NCBI GenBank assembly: GCA_030427925.1
Contig: JAUICJ010000001.1
Span: 62,001 to 126,000, forward strand
DNA from: Bacteroidia bacterium
GTDB lineage: Bacteria > Bacteroidota > Bacteroidia > Flavobacteriales_D > Sanyastnellaceae
Reading direction: 5' to 3'
DNA: 64,000 nucleotides
The notes under the pieces are model-generated. The model had not been told where the DNA came from and searched no databases. It was given only the letters and a program-made list of their open reading frames with translations. Positions 44,698-53,212 of the stretch are shown here, one piece after another. The first letter of the stretch is position 1. Each line of letters begins with the position of its first letter. The translations under genes were made by a program, and so were the position numbers.

Positions 44698-45732
44698 TTA
44701 CGACCCCAACGGCACCACCACCAACGACCGCACCACCGCCTCAATTTCGCGCATGTACTCCCGCTTATCGAAGTACGGCGCATACGCATACCCCTCCACC
44801 GTCACGAGCCGCCCCCGCGACGCGTCATACGTCGTCAAGCTGTAAAACGGCCCGCCCATGTAATCGTTCTCCACCCGCCACAAACCGCGCAACTCCGAAG
44901 CGAACTCGCCGTTGAACGCGACCTCCTCGTACGTCGGGTAGTACCGCATTTCCGTGGTCATGAACGACCCAGGCGTCGGCCCTTCCACGTGCCGCCGCAA
45001 CACCGCATTCCGCGCACGCAACCGCGCGCGCATCGACAGCAACGTGTCGCTCGTGTACGGCTCGAAATAGATGAAAATGCCCTGCTGCACGTCGTGGTTG
45101 TTCCCGCCTTTCATCCGCGTCATTTGGCGGTCGATCCAAACAAATTCCTCCGACTCCTGCGCGAGCTGCGCATCCCGAGGCAGCGTCAACATCACCCCGT
45201 GCCGCTCCGCAAGGTCCCGCGCCAGCGGCTCGTTCACCGAAAGCGCCACCAACTCCCCAAACCGGTCCACCTCCTCGCGGTGGAAGATGCTCAGCAAATC
45301 GCCCCGGCGCTCGTGGAAGCGCCCTGCGAGTTCCGCCGCCGTGCGCCCTTTGCCCGCCACAAACAGCTGCCCCGAAGCAAAGCGGTCGCGGTAGATTTCC
45401 ACGGACGGCTCCTGCGTGTCGATGCGGTCCGCGAGGTCGATGTGGATGATGTTGCGGTGCGGTTTCCAAAACCGATCGAACTCGTCGCGCGGAAGGAACA
45501 CGAGGTCGAATTCCGGCTCGTACTGCGGCAGCACCGCATACGGTACCCCGAAGATGCTCCGGAGCGTGTCACCCAGCGCGCCGTTCCAAGTGGCCTCGTC
45601 CGCAACCACCACGATTTCCCCGGAGGCGCCCACCTTTCCAGGCAACGGCATGCGCGCGCCTTCTTGGCTTCCGCAAGCGGCGAGGAACAAGAGGACGGAC
45701 AGGAGGAGGTTAAAGGGAGCTCGGATCGGCAT
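44698..45732 (-). CDS. DUF4837 lipoprotein
   Basis: A 344-residue predicted lipoprotein with signal peptide NLLLSVLLFLAAC and lipid Cys20. The sequence fits DUF4837, a Bacteroidota-specific family: GASGEIVVVADEATWNGALG, IFGVPYAVLPQYEPEFDLVF, RNIIHIDLAD and a C-terminal YAYAPYFDKREYMREIEAVV. The start overlaps the end of mltD by 23 bases. The conserved location next to a murein-acting gene suggests an envelope role; nothing in the sequence defines it. Confidence 0.87.
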   Translation of the reverse strand: MPIRAPFNLLLSVLLFLAACGSQEGARMPLPGKVGASGEIVVVADEATWNGALGDTLRSIFGVPYAVLPQYEPEFDLVFLPRDEFDRFWKPHRNIIHIDLADRIDTQEPSVEIYRDRFASGQLFVAGKGRTAAELAGRFHERRGDLLSIFHREEVDRFGELVALSVNEPLARDLAERHGVMLTLPRDAQLAQESEEFVWIDRQMTRMKGGNNHDVQQGIFIYFEPYTSDTLLSMRARLRARNAVLRRHVEGPTPGSFMTTEMRYYPTYEEVAFNGEFASELRGLWRVENDYMGGPFYSLTTYDASRGRLVTVEGYAYAPYFDKREYMREIEAVVRSLVVVPLGS

Positions 45733-46963
45733 GGATGTAGAGTTTTTGGCCCACGCGGATCATCGACCCGTTCAAGCCGTTCCATTCTTTCAACTGCTTG
45801 ATGGTAACGCCATGCCGGTTCGCAATCGTGCCCAGCACGTCGCCGCTTTTCACGCGGTAGACGATGGGCTCCGGAATGAACTCAATCTCCGGCGTTTTCT
45901 CAGGTTCAAAGGCCAAAATCCGCTCCTCCAATGCAATGAACGACGGCACCAATTCCACCGGCAAGCGCAACGGCCAATGTTCCGGCGGTCCTGGCAAAAT
46001 CGACTGGCGGTACATCGGGTTGAGCCGTTGCAAAGCCGATTCGGAAATGGGCAACTCGGAGGCGATTTGGTCGAACCGCATCGGAACGCGCACGTGCACG
46101 GTATCGATTTCGGCCAGCGGCGGCAGCGGCTCCGTCGGGTAGATGTTGTGCTCCGCATGGAAGTTCATCAGGTACGCAACGGCCATGAAAGCCGGCACGT
46201 ACCCGCGGGTTTCCGAGGGAAGCCAAGGCCGGATTTCCCAGTAACTCCGTTTGCCGCCGCTGCGCCGAATGGCCTTGTTCACGTTCCCCGGGCCCGCATT
46301 GTAAGCAGCCAAGGCCAAATACCAATCCCCATACAACCCATGCAGCTTCAGCAAATACCGACACGCCGCATCCGTGCTCCGCTCCGGGTCCTTCCGCTCA
46401 TCGATGTAACTGTCCACCCGCAAGCCCATCGACTTGCCCGTGGTGTACATGAACTGCCACAACCCGGTCGCCCCCGCGCGCGAGCGCACCACGGGATTGA
46501 GCGCGCTCTCCACAACGGGTAGGTACTTGATTTCCAAAGGCATTTCGTAGCGATCCAACGCCTCCTCGAAAAGCGGGAAATAATGATCCTGGCGCCCGAG
46601 CATTTCGCCAAGGTGGTTCCGCCGTTTGGACGCATAAAACGCGATGCGCTCGTGCACCAGTGAATTCCAAGCCAAATCCAGCGGGGTCTCCCCATCCAAC
46701 ACCTCCATCCGCCTGCGGATCACCTCCTCCTCCAACGGAGGAACATCCTCCGAATCGAATCCACGGATGTTCCAAATCCCAGTGTCCACCGACAAGCAAC
46801 TCGCATCGCTGCACCACCCAATCCACACCGTGTCCCAAGCGTACCAATTGGTGTCCGGCTCCCAGTCCGAAGCTGGGAGTTTCACTTCAACTTGAATTGA
46901 ATCTTGGGCGGTCGCCCCTGTCACGCACAGCAGCAACGCCACCCAGCCCCACAACCGCACCAC
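45710..46963 (-). CDS. mltD: Membrane-bound lytic transglycosylase D with LysM
   Basis: A 417-residue periplasmic murein hydrolase cleaving between MurNAc and GlcNAc to form anhydro ends. It starts at GTG directly after the tatA stop, with signal peptide VRLWGWVALLLCVTGATAQ. The SLT domain has the catalytic Glu in KYLPVVESALNP, followed by GATGLWQFMYTTGKSMGL and LALAAYNAGPGNVNKAI. One LysM domain (VYRVKSGDVLGTIANRHGVT then KQLKEWNGLNG) forms the C terminus. It lacks a clear lipobox, so it is probably soluble or membrane-tethered by its signal. Confidence 0.93.
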   Translation of the reverse strand: MVRLWGWVALLLCVTGATAQDSIQVEVKLPASDWEPDTNWYAWDTVWIGWCSDASCLSVDTGIWNIRGFDSEDVPPLEEEVIRRRMEVLDGETPLDLAWNSLVHERIAFYASKRRNHLGEMLGRQDHYFPLFEEALDRYEMPLEIKYLPVVESALNPVVRSRAGATGLWQFMYTTGKSMGLRVDSYIDERKDPERSTDAACRYLLKLHGLYGDWYLALAAYNAGPGNVNKAIRRSGGKRSYWEIRPWLPSETRGYVPAFMAVAYLMNFHAEHNIYPTEPLPPLAEIDTVHVRVPMRFDQIASELPISESALQRLNPMYRQSILPGPPEHWPLRLPVELVPSFIALEERILAFEPEKTPEIEFIPEPIVYRVKSGDVLGTIANRHGVTIKQLKEWNGLNGSMIRVGQKLYIHADPSSL

Positions 46964-47128
46964 TCAGTCGACTTTGCGGTCGTCGCGCTCCTCGTTGTTC
47001 GTGGCGTCTTTGAATTCCTTCACGCCTTTGCCCAAACCGCGCATCAGCTCCGGGATTTTCTTCCCCCCGAACAACAGCAAAACGATCAAGGCAATCAGGA
47101 TGATTTGAGATGGTCCGATGGCACCCAT
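46964..47128 (-). CDS. tatA: Twin-arginine translocase subunit TatA/TatE
   Basis: A 54-residue protein from the ATG giving MGAIGPSQIILIALIV. It has one transmembrane helix followed by the conserved hinge FGGKKIPELMRGLGKGVKEF and a short charged tail, the complete TatA layout. It forms the pore-lining component that moves folded proteins across the inner membrane with TatC, which is not in the window. An upstream in-frame start would add 17 residues unlike the family. It is directly followed by mltD with no gap. Confidence 0.93.
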   Translation of the reverse strand: MGAIGPSQIILIALIVLLLFGGKKIPELMRGLGKGVKEFKDATNNEERDDRKVD

Positions 47129-47188
47129 GGCTTCAAGATTTTCGCGCAAGTTCTGAATAAAACACGCTCCCTCCGTCAATTCCGGCCT

Positions 47189-48064
47189 TCAGGAAATGAC
47201 CTCCAGGTTATCGAGCAACCGCACACCACCGACCGTAGCCGCCAAGACCGCAAAATACGGCCCGGTCGCACCCGACATCCAAGAAGCAAACGTATCGCGT
47301 TGGACCAAATCCAAATACGCCAACTCAACCCCTTCCACCGCCATCAACTCCTCGCGCACCATCACCACCGCATCCGGAGGGAAGAGCCCCCGCGCCAGCA
47401 GGTCTTTCAGCCGATGCAACGCCGCAGGAAGGGCGAGCGCGATGCGGCGCGTGTCCGCGGTCAGCCGAACATTGCGCGAGCTCAATGCCAGCCCGTCCAC
47501 GTCCCGAATCAACGGACAACCCACCACCTCCACCTCCGGATGCCGCTCCGCCGCCATCGTTCGAACCACGGCCAGCTGCTGCAAATCCTTCTCGCCGAAA
47601 TACGCCCGATCCGGTCGAACCGCCGCGAACAGCAGGTCCACAATCGCAACCACCCCATCGAAATGTCCAGGGCGATCCACCGCCTCCCAACCCCGGGTCA
47701 ACGCACCCATGTCCACCGGCTTCACCGTCAAATCATCCGCATACATCTCCTCAACCGACGGCATGAACACCGCGTGGCCACCCGCCGCTTCCACCAACTC
47801 CAAATCAGCATCCGGGGTCAACGGATAACCGGAATAATCCGATTCGTTGTTGAACTGCGTGGGGTTCACGAAAATGCTAACCACCACGCGACCAACATCT
47901 TGCGCTGCCAATTGCATCAGGGAAGCGTGCCCGGCATGCAAAGCTCCCATGGTCGGAACAAAACCGATTTGGTGCCCCAAAATGCGCTCGTTGTCCACCC
48001 ACTCCCGGAGCTCCTTCGCACCGCGCAACAACACGGGGGTAATGGCCTGTATTCCTTGACTCAT
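47189..48064 (-). CDS. panC: Pantothenate synthetase (pantoate-beta-alanine ligase)
   Basis: A 291-residue enzyme that joins pantoate and beta-alanine with ATP in coenzyme A synthesis. Motifs are GFVPTMGALHAGHASLM (the HxGH nucleotidyl-transfer motif), VSIFVNPTQFN, the ADDLTVKP region, YFGEKDLQQLAVV, and the GLALSSRNVRLT block. It is divergent from the starch-synthase-like gene; this panC arrangement is common in Bacteroidota. The gap to tatA is 60 bases with no hairpin seen. Confidence 0.96.
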   Translation of the reverse strand: MSQGIQAITPVLLRGAKELREWVDNERILGHQIGFVPTMGALHAGHASLMQLAAQDVGRVVVSIFVNPTQFNNESDYSGYPLTPDADLELVEAAGGHAVFMPSVEEMYADDLTVKPVDMGALTRGWEAVDRPGHFDGVVAIVDLLFAAVRPDRAYFGEKDLQQLAVVRTMAAERHPEVEVVGCPLIRDVDGLALSSRNVRLTADTRRIALALPAALHRLKDLLARGLFPPDAVVMVREELMAVEGVELAYLDLVQRDTFASWMSGATGPYFAVLAATVGGVRLLDNLEVIS

Positions 48065-48075
48065 CGGGGTTTTCC

Positions 48076-48106
48076 TTGGATTATGACAGATAATTTCTTA
48101 CTTTTG
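48076..48106 (+). promoter_or_regulatory. Promoter of starch-synthase-like gene (TTG-N20-TACTTTTG)
   Basis: TTG at 48076-48078 and TACTTTTG at 48099-48106, an exact TAnnTTTG box, are separated by 20 bases. This is the best-formed Bacteroidota promoter in the window apart from that of tRNA-Cys. RNA would start near 48111, leaving a leader of about 20 bases. Confidence 0.75.
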
Positions 48107-48133
48107 TTGCGGTCGGTCCCGTAAGTCAAGAAA

Positions 48134-48964
48134 ATGAGTAAATCTAGGATTCTTTACGTTTCGCAGCACGTGGTTCCTTTCCTCCCTGCGACGCAAATGA
48201 GCAGCGTCAGCCGCAATTTGCCGCAAGGCATTCACGAGAAAGGGCGCGAAATCCGGGTTTTCACTCCACGATTTGGCAAAATTAACGAACGCCGTCATCA
48301 ATTGCACGAAGTCATCCGACTTTCGGGCATGAACCTCAGCGTCGACGACACCGATCATCCGCTGATCATCAAGGTGGCCTCCATCCCGACGGCCCGGATG
48401 CAGGTCTACTTCATTGACAACGAAAGCTATTTCAAGCGCAAATTCGTCTTGCGCGACGCGGACGGCAACTTGTTTGCCGACAATGACGAGCGCGCCATTT
48501 TCTTTGTTCGCGGTGTGCTTGAAACCGTAAAGAAATTGGGCTGGGCTCCCGACATCATCCACTGCAATGGTTGGATGGCGAACCTGCTCCCCGTTTACTT
48601 GAAGGAAGTCTACAAAGACGATCCGTACTTCGCGAACAGCAAGGTCGTCTGCAGCCTGTACGACGAAGGTTTCGAAGGTTCGTTGGACCCCCGCATGGCG
48701 CAGAAAATTGCCATGGACGGCGTGAAAAAGGAATCCGTTTCAACCATCGAGGACCCCACATTCCACAACCTCAACGCATTGGCCATCGAGCATGCCGACG
48801 GGCTCATTGTGGGCTCCGAAGACCTTGACCCCCAGAGCCTCGCGCTCCTCGATCAGCGCGACATCCCCACGATGCGCTACCACGGTGAAGAGGGTTATGT
48901 CTCCGAAATCAACAATTTTTACGATACAATTCTCGAGGGAAAGACTGAGGCTGTCGCGGAATAA
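48134..48964 (+). CDS. Starch/glycogen synthase N-terminal-domain-like protein
   Basis: A 276-residue protein that resembles only the N-terminal catalytic half of glycogen/starch synthase (GT5): RILYVSQHVVPFLPATQMSS, REIRVFTPRFGKINERRHQL, PDIIHCNGWMANLLPVYLK and SKVVCSLYDEGFEG. The C-terminal GT-B donor-binding half is absent, and the ADP-glucose-binding KTGG motif near the N terminus is not present. Short proteins of this kind beside panC are typical of Bacteroidota. It is therefore probably not a functional glycogen synthase; the role is unknown. It appears cotranscribed with the DUF4270 gene 15 bases downstream. Confidence 0.85.
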   Translation: MSKSRILYVSQHVVPFLPATQMSSVSRNLPQGIHEKGREIRVFTPRFGKINERRHQLHEVIRLSGMNLSVDDTDHPLIIKVASIPTARMQVYFIDNESYFKRKFVLRDADGNLFADNDERAIFFVRGVLETVKKLGWAPDIIHCNGWMANLLPVYLKEVYKDDPYFANSKVVCSLYDEGFEGSLDPRMAQKIAMDGVKKESVSTIEDPTFHNLNALAIEHADGLIVGSEDLDPQSLALLDQRDIPTMRYHGEEGYVSEINNFYDTILEGKTEAVAE

Positions 48965-48979
48965 CGGAACTTCGCGCCC

Positions 48980-50320
48980 ATGTGGAAGTTCTGCGCACGC
49001 CTGACCCCGGCAGCCCTGGCCCTGATGATTGGAGGAGTGGCCACCCTCGCGAGTTGCAAGCGACCTGAGACGAATGTGGGATTGGACCTGCAGTCGGCTG
49101 GTGACTTGCTCTCGGCGTACCAAACCGATACAATGGAGCTTCGGCTCACTGCCGTACGCGAGGACAGCCTGGAAACGGACAACCTCAGCACTGCGGTCAT
49201 TGGGCGCATGTGGCATCCCTTGACGGGGTGGCACAAGGGCAGCCTCGCAACCCAATTGCGGTTGTCGGCCCCCGACGTGGATTTCGGCGAAAACCCCGTC
49301 ATCGATAGCTTGTACCTCAGTTTGCATTACACCGGAAGCCTGTTTGGCCAACCAACGGCCCAACGCCTCACCGTGCACCAACTCACGGAACCGGTGCTGC
49401 TCGATTCCACGTATTACAGCAACCGGGACTGGAAAATGGACGACGAGGACTTGGCTGATGCGGCCTTCCAGCCGCTCGTCCTCGATCCCGACCGCGAGGT
49501 GCTCATAGGGGACGACACCCTCAGCCCTGAATTGCGCATTTACCTGAAGGACGCATTTGGACAGTCCCTCCTGGATGCCGACCCCGCGGTGTATGCTTCG
49601 AACACGGAGTGGACGGAATTTTTTCCGGGGTTGTTCATCAGCCCGACGGCAACGGGTGCGGGAGATGGGGCGGTCGGCATCGATTTGGCGAACGGACTGA
49701 GCGAACTCGTCATGCACTATCACAACGACACGGATACGTTGGTTTACGAATTCAGCATCAACGCGTTGTGTGGCAGAGCGAACCACTTCGATCACGATTG
49801 GTTGGGGGATTTGGCACCGTTCAATCACCCCGAAGTCGCTGCGTTGGATCCGAATCAAGGGCTGCATGTGTTTTCCGCAGCGGGTTCCAAGGTGCTCGTC
49901 GAATTCCCGAACCTGCTTGAATTGCGGGAATACCCCGAATTGGCCGTTCACAAGGCGGAACTGTGGTTGCCGGTGAGCGAGGAATCGCTGGATTTGGAGG
50001 CGCGTTATCCGATTCAGGATCAATTTTTTGTCCTGACTTCGAACGCCGATGGGAACCCCGTTTCTACGCCCGACCAAAATTCCATCGGCTTGAACATCAA
50101 CGGAAACTACGACGCCGACACGATGGCCTACCGGTTCAATTTGTCGCAAACCGTTCAGCAGATGTTGAACGGAACCCTTGAAGATCGACCGCTTTACCTC
50201 GTTTCCAACCGGTCGGGGATTTCCTTCCAAGGAGTGAAACTGAATGGGCCCAATGACTTCGATGCGGAAGGCGATCAGGTTTACCGAAATGCACGTTTGG
50301 TGCTCACATTCAGCCATTAA
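48980..50320 (+). CDS. DUF4270 lipoprotein
   Basis: A 446-residue predicted lipoprotein: LALMIGGVATLASC ends in a lipobox with Cys26. The body fits DUF4270, a beta-rich Bacteroidota family with a conserved start (ETNVGLDLQ, then a SVREDSL-like VREDSLETDN) and C-terminal LTFSH-type final strand (NARLVLTFSH). The order panC / starch-synthase-like / DUF4270 / glmS is, as I recall, conserved in many flavobacteria. A role in outer-membrane or surface assembly is inferred from its location only. Confidence 0.85.
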   Translation: MWKFCARLTPAALALMIGGVATLASCKRPETNVGLDLQSAGDLLSAYQTDTMELRLTAVREDSLETDNLSTAVIGRMWHPLTGWHKGSLATQLRLSAPDVDFGENPVIDSLYLSLHYTGSLFGQPTAQRLTVHQLTEPVLLDSTYYSNRDWKMDDEDLADAAFQPLVLDPDREVLIGDDTLSPELRIYLKDAFGQSLLDADPAVYASNTEWTEFFPGLFISPTATGAGDGAVGIDLANGLSELVMHYHNDTDTLVYEFSINALCGRANHFDHDWLGDLAPFNHPEVAALDPNQGLHVFSAAGSKVLVEFPNLLELREYPELAVHKAELWLPVSEESLDLEARYPIQDQFFVLTSNADGNPVSTPDQNSIGLNINGNYDADTMAYRFNLSQTVQQMLNGTLEDRPLYLVSNRSGISFQGVKLNGPNDFDAEGDQVYRNARLVLTFSH

Positions 50321-50347
50321 CCACAGGAACTTCCGTAACTTATCAGC

Positions 50348-52195
50348 ATGTGTGGAATCGTCGCTTACATCGGAAGCCAACAGGCGTTGCCGATTTTGAT
50401 CAATGGATTGCAACGCTTGGAATACCGGGGGTATGACAGTGCGGGGGTGGCCGTTTTGGAAGAGGGACCCCGGTTGCGCGTGGCCAAACGCAAAGGCCGC
50501 GTAGCCGACCTGCTCGAAGCCATCGGGGAGGACGTGATTGCCGGGACCATCGGCATCGGGCACACCCGGTGGGCGACGCACGGGCCGCCGAATGACGTGA
50601 ATGCGCATCCGCATGTGAGCGGGGTTCGGGATTTGGCCTTGATCCACAACGGTATCATCGAGAACTACCATGCCTTGAAGCAGAGCCTGCTGCAACGCGG
50701 GCACCAATTCGAAAGCGACACCGACACGGAAGTCCTCGCCCACCTCATCGAGGAAGTGCGGAAAACAACGGGCAAGCCCCTCTTCGACGCGGTGCGCATC
50801 GCGCTCAACGAAGTCCAAGGCGCCTATGCCATTGTGGTCCTCGATGAATCGAACCCCAATCAGCTCATTGCCGCACGCAAATCCAGCCCGCTGGTCATCG
50901 GCGTAGGCAGCGAAGGCGACTACTACGTAGCGTCCGATGCCACCCCCATCATCGAGTACACCGCCAACGTGGTGTACCTCGAAGACGAGGAAATCGCCCT
51001 CATTGAGCGGGATAACGGCTTGCACATCCGGACCATCCACAACAACGAAGTGACGCCTGAAATCATCGAGTTGGAAATGCAGCTCGAAGCCATTGAAAAA
51101 GGCGGGTATGAGCACTTCATGCTAAAGGAAATCTTCGAACAGCCGCGCTCCATTGCCGACTCGATTCGGGGGCGACTGAATGTGAAGCAAGGGACCATCC
51201 ACATGGCCGGCATCGACGACCACTGGGACCAGTGGCAACAAGCCGGGCGGTTGGTCATTGTGGCGTGCGGAACCAGTTGGCACGCGGGATTGGTGGCGGA
51301 ATACCTGTTCGAGGAGTTCGCGCGCATCCCCGTAGAGGTGGAGTACGCGTCGGAATTCCGTTACCGGAATCCCATCATCCGTCCCGACGACGTGGTCATT
51401 GCCATCAGCCAAAGTGGCGAAACGGCCGACACGTTGGCGGCCATCCAGCTGGCCAAGCAACAAGGGGCGCACGTCTTCGGCGTTTGCAACGTCGTGGGGT
51501 CGAGCATTTCCCGGGAGACCCATGCGGGCGCGTACACCCACGCCGGACCGGAAATCGGCGTGGCGTCGACGAAAGCGTTCACTGCGCAAGTGGCGGTGCT
51601 GACGTTGATGGCGCTGCACATTGGGCAGAAGAAGGGCACGGTGCCGCCGAAGCGGTATTACCGGTTGGTCAATGAGCTGGCGACGATTCCGAAGAAGGTG
51701 GAATCGGTGTTGGAACAGGAGCCGTTGCTGCGCCAAATCGCGGAGGACTTCCACGAATCCACGAACGCATTGTACCTCGGGCGCGGCGTCAACTTCCCCG
51801 TCGCGTTGGAGGGTGCCTTGAAGTTGAAGGAAATCAGCTACATCCACGCGGAGGGCTACCCGGCGGCCGAAATGAAGCACGGTCCCATCGCGTTGATCGA
51901 CGCGGAAATGCCCGTGGTCTTCCTCGCTACAACGGATGAAATCTATGAGAAGGCCGTTTCGAACGTTCAGGAGGTGAAGGCGCGCGGAGGGCGGTTGATC
52001 GCCGTGGTGACGGAGGGCAACCGGGATTTGGCCCAACTGGCAGAATACGTCATCTCCGTGCCTCCTTGCGACGAGGCGCTGGCCCCGCTGCTGTCTACCA
52101 TTCCCCTGCAGCTGCTCAGCTACCACATCGCGGTGCTCCGCGGATGCAACGTGGACCAGCCGCGGAATCTCGCAAAGAGCGTGACCGTCGAATGA
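50348..52195 (+). CDS. glmS: Glutamine-fructose-6-phosphate aminotransferase (isomerising)
   Basis: A 615-residue enzyme making glucosamine-6-phosphate for peptidoglycan and LPS. The N-terminal glutaminase has Cys2 (MCGIVAYIGS), GYDSAGVAV, HTRWATHG and HNGIIENY. Two SIS isomerase domains follow: ACGTSWHAGLVAEY and AISQSGETADTLAAI, then YLGRGVNFPVALEGALKLKE. The C-terminal NLAKSVTVE is the conserved end. No glmS ribozyme is recognisable in the 27-base upstream gap, which has a TAACTTAT box four bases before ATG. The gene probably belongs to the same transcript as the DUF4270 gene. Confidence 0.97.
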   Translation: MCGIVAYIGSQQALPILINGLQRLEYRGYDSAGVAVLEEGPRLRVAKRKGRVADLLEAIGEDVIAGTIGIGHTRWATHGPPNDVNAHPHVSGVRDLALIHNGIIENYHALKQSLLQRGHQFESDTDTEVLAHLIEEVRKTTGKPLFDAVRIALNEVQGAYAIVVLDESNPNQLIAARKSSPLVIGVGSEGDYYVASDATPIIEYTANVVYLEDEEIALIERDNGLHIRTIHNNEVTPEIIELEMQLEAIEKGGYEHFMLKEIFEQPRSIADSIRGRLNVKQGTIHMAGIDDHWDQWQQAGRLVIVACGTSWHAGLVAEYLFEEFARIPVEVEYASEFRYRNPIIRPDDVVIAISQSGETADTLAAIQLAKQQGAHVFGVCNVVGSSISRETHAGAYTHAGPEIGVASTKAFTAQVAVLTLMALHIGQKKGTVPPKRYYRLVNELATIPKKVESVLEQEPLLRQIAEDFHESTNALYLGRGVNFPVALEGALKLKEISYIHAEGYPAAEMKHGPIALIDAEMPVVFLATTDEIYEKAVSNVQEVKARGGRLIAVVTEGNRDLAQLAEYVISVPPCDEALAPLLSTIPLQLLSYHIAVLRGCNVDQPRNLAKSVTVE

Positions 52196-52204
52196 CCCGG
52201 TGGG

Positions 52205-52224
52205 TTATTCACAACTTATTCACA
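52205..52224 (+). promoter_or_regulatory. Two consensus DnaA boxes, 11-base spacing
   Basis: TTATTCACA occurs at 52205-52213 and 52216-52224. Both match the DnaA-box consensus TTATnCACA exactly, have the same orientation and are spaced one helical turn apart. They lie 10-30 bases after glmS and about 110 bases before the outer-membrane protein gene. They may be a DnaA-controlled promoter element or part of an initiation-related site; no larger box cluster or AT-rich unwinding element was seen in the gap. Confidence 0.6.
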
Positions 52225-52332
52225 ATGAACGCTTTGCTTGTGAGTATCAACCAAATGTGACGTCGCAGGGAACAAATTGTACGATTTTTCCGTTTCTTGC
52301 GGGCGGAATTCTAGAAACCACAATACACAGTC

Positions 52333-53112
52333 ATGAAGAAACTCATGTTCGCATTGGCGCTTACAGCGCTTGTTACTGCAGGCGCGACCGCGCAAAAGCA
52401 AATGGGTGATGAGCACAACATCGAGGTGAGCTTTTCGCCGCTTGGAAGCAGCCCGATCGACGGGACCGTCATCAAATACCGGAACTTCCTTGACGACAAC
52501 CGGGCGTTCCGTTTGAGCTTCATGTTGAACACGACGACCGACACGTACGTGACCGCGCAGGAAGGTGATTTCTCTGCTGAGGACCCGGTGAGCCCGCAAT
52601 TGCACGACATCTACGGCAGCACGTCGTTCGGCATCGCTCCGGGTTACGAAATTCACTTCGACGGCACGGATAACTTGTCTCCGTACTTCGCCATCGAAGG
52701 CTACTTCATGACCGGAAAGGACAGCTACGAGCAAGAGTTCTGGGGCCCCAACGACATCGATAACATCGGCCAGTTGGAGAAGAACGTCACGTGGTCTTAC
52801 ACGACTTCGCAGGGCTTCAACGCCATCGGCTTGAACTTGCTGTTCGGTGCGGACTACTACTTCACCGACATGATGTACGTCGGTTTCGAGGCCGGCCTCG
52901 GCTTCGGTTCCACGAACGTCACGAACTTCGAGTACGAAATCAGCGACTTGGTGGCTTACAACTTGAGCAACGGCCTCGCTCCGGACGACGACGCGCCGGT
53001 TTCAGTCGCAGGTGACTTCGACGAATTCGATTTGTACGACGGCTACCTCTCCACTTCGGAGTTGGGCAACGTCTTCCAGGGATCGCTCCGTTTGGGCTTC
53101 CTCTTCCAATAA
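52333..53112 (+). CDS. Predicted outer-membrane beta-barrel protein
   Basis: A 259-residue protein. The signal peptide (MKKLMFALALTALVTAGATA) is followed by strands of an outer-membrane barrel (RAFRLSFMLNTTTDTYV, SPYFAIEGYFMTG, MMYVGFEAGLGFGS) and a C-terminal LRLGFLFQ with aromatic residues in the last strand. It has no close family that I recognise. It has the features of a strongly expressed gene: a separate 137-base upstream region with two DnaA boxes and a stable UUCG-loop terminator directly after. Codon choice is more uniform than in its neighbours (mostly AAC, GGC, ACG, TTC), which also suggests high expression. Confidence 0.82.
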   Translation: MKKLMFALALTALVTAGATAQKQMGDEHNIEVSFSPLGSSPIDGTVIKYRNFLDDNRAFRLSFMLNTTTDTYVTAQEGDFSAEDPVSPQLHDIYGSTSFGIAPGYEIHFDGTDNLSPYFAIEGYFMTGKDSYEQEFWGPNDIDNIGQLEKNVTWSYTTSQGFNAIGLNLLFGADYYFTDMMYVGFEAGLGFGSTNVTNFEYEISDLVAYNLSNGLAPDDDAPVSVAGDFDEFDLYDGYLSTSELGNVFQGSLRLGFLFQ

Positions 53113-53133
53113 GCTTTCCGCACTTTGCGGTGA

Positions 53134-53161
53134 AAGGCGGTCCTTCGGGGCCGCCTTTTTT
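53134..53161 (+). terminator. Intrinsic terminator with UUCG tetraloop
   Basis: AAGGCGGTCC (53134-53143) pairs with GGGCCGCCTT (53148-53157) through one G-T wobble around a TTCG loop, and the 3' arm merges into TTTTTT (53156-53161). It lies 21 bases after the outer-membrane protein stop and isolates that gene from the cyclase. Confidence 0.95.
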
Positions 53162-53212
53162 GTGTCCTGCTGTGGCGGCCGCTTGCAGGCCAAATCCCTA
53201 TCTTCCCGCACC

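Noticed and set aside
43591-45801. Plus-strand open frame of 736 codons rich in Arg, His and Pro
   Set aside because: It lies opposite three well-supported lipoprotein and mltD coding regions; its composition is that expected of a GC-rich antisense frame.
50321-50347. Possible glmS ribozyme before glmS
   Set aside because: The gap is only 27 bases and contains none of the ribozyme core; the element is not expected in this phylum.
48740-51115. Minus-strand open frame of 791 codons
   Set aside because: Antisense to the DUF4270 and glmS genes; no domain, signal peptide or sensible composition.
52196-52332. Replication origin at the DnaA-box pair
   Set aside because: Only two boxes, no AT-rich unwinding element and no neighbouring dnaA, dnaN or parAB; reported as a DnaA-box pair only.
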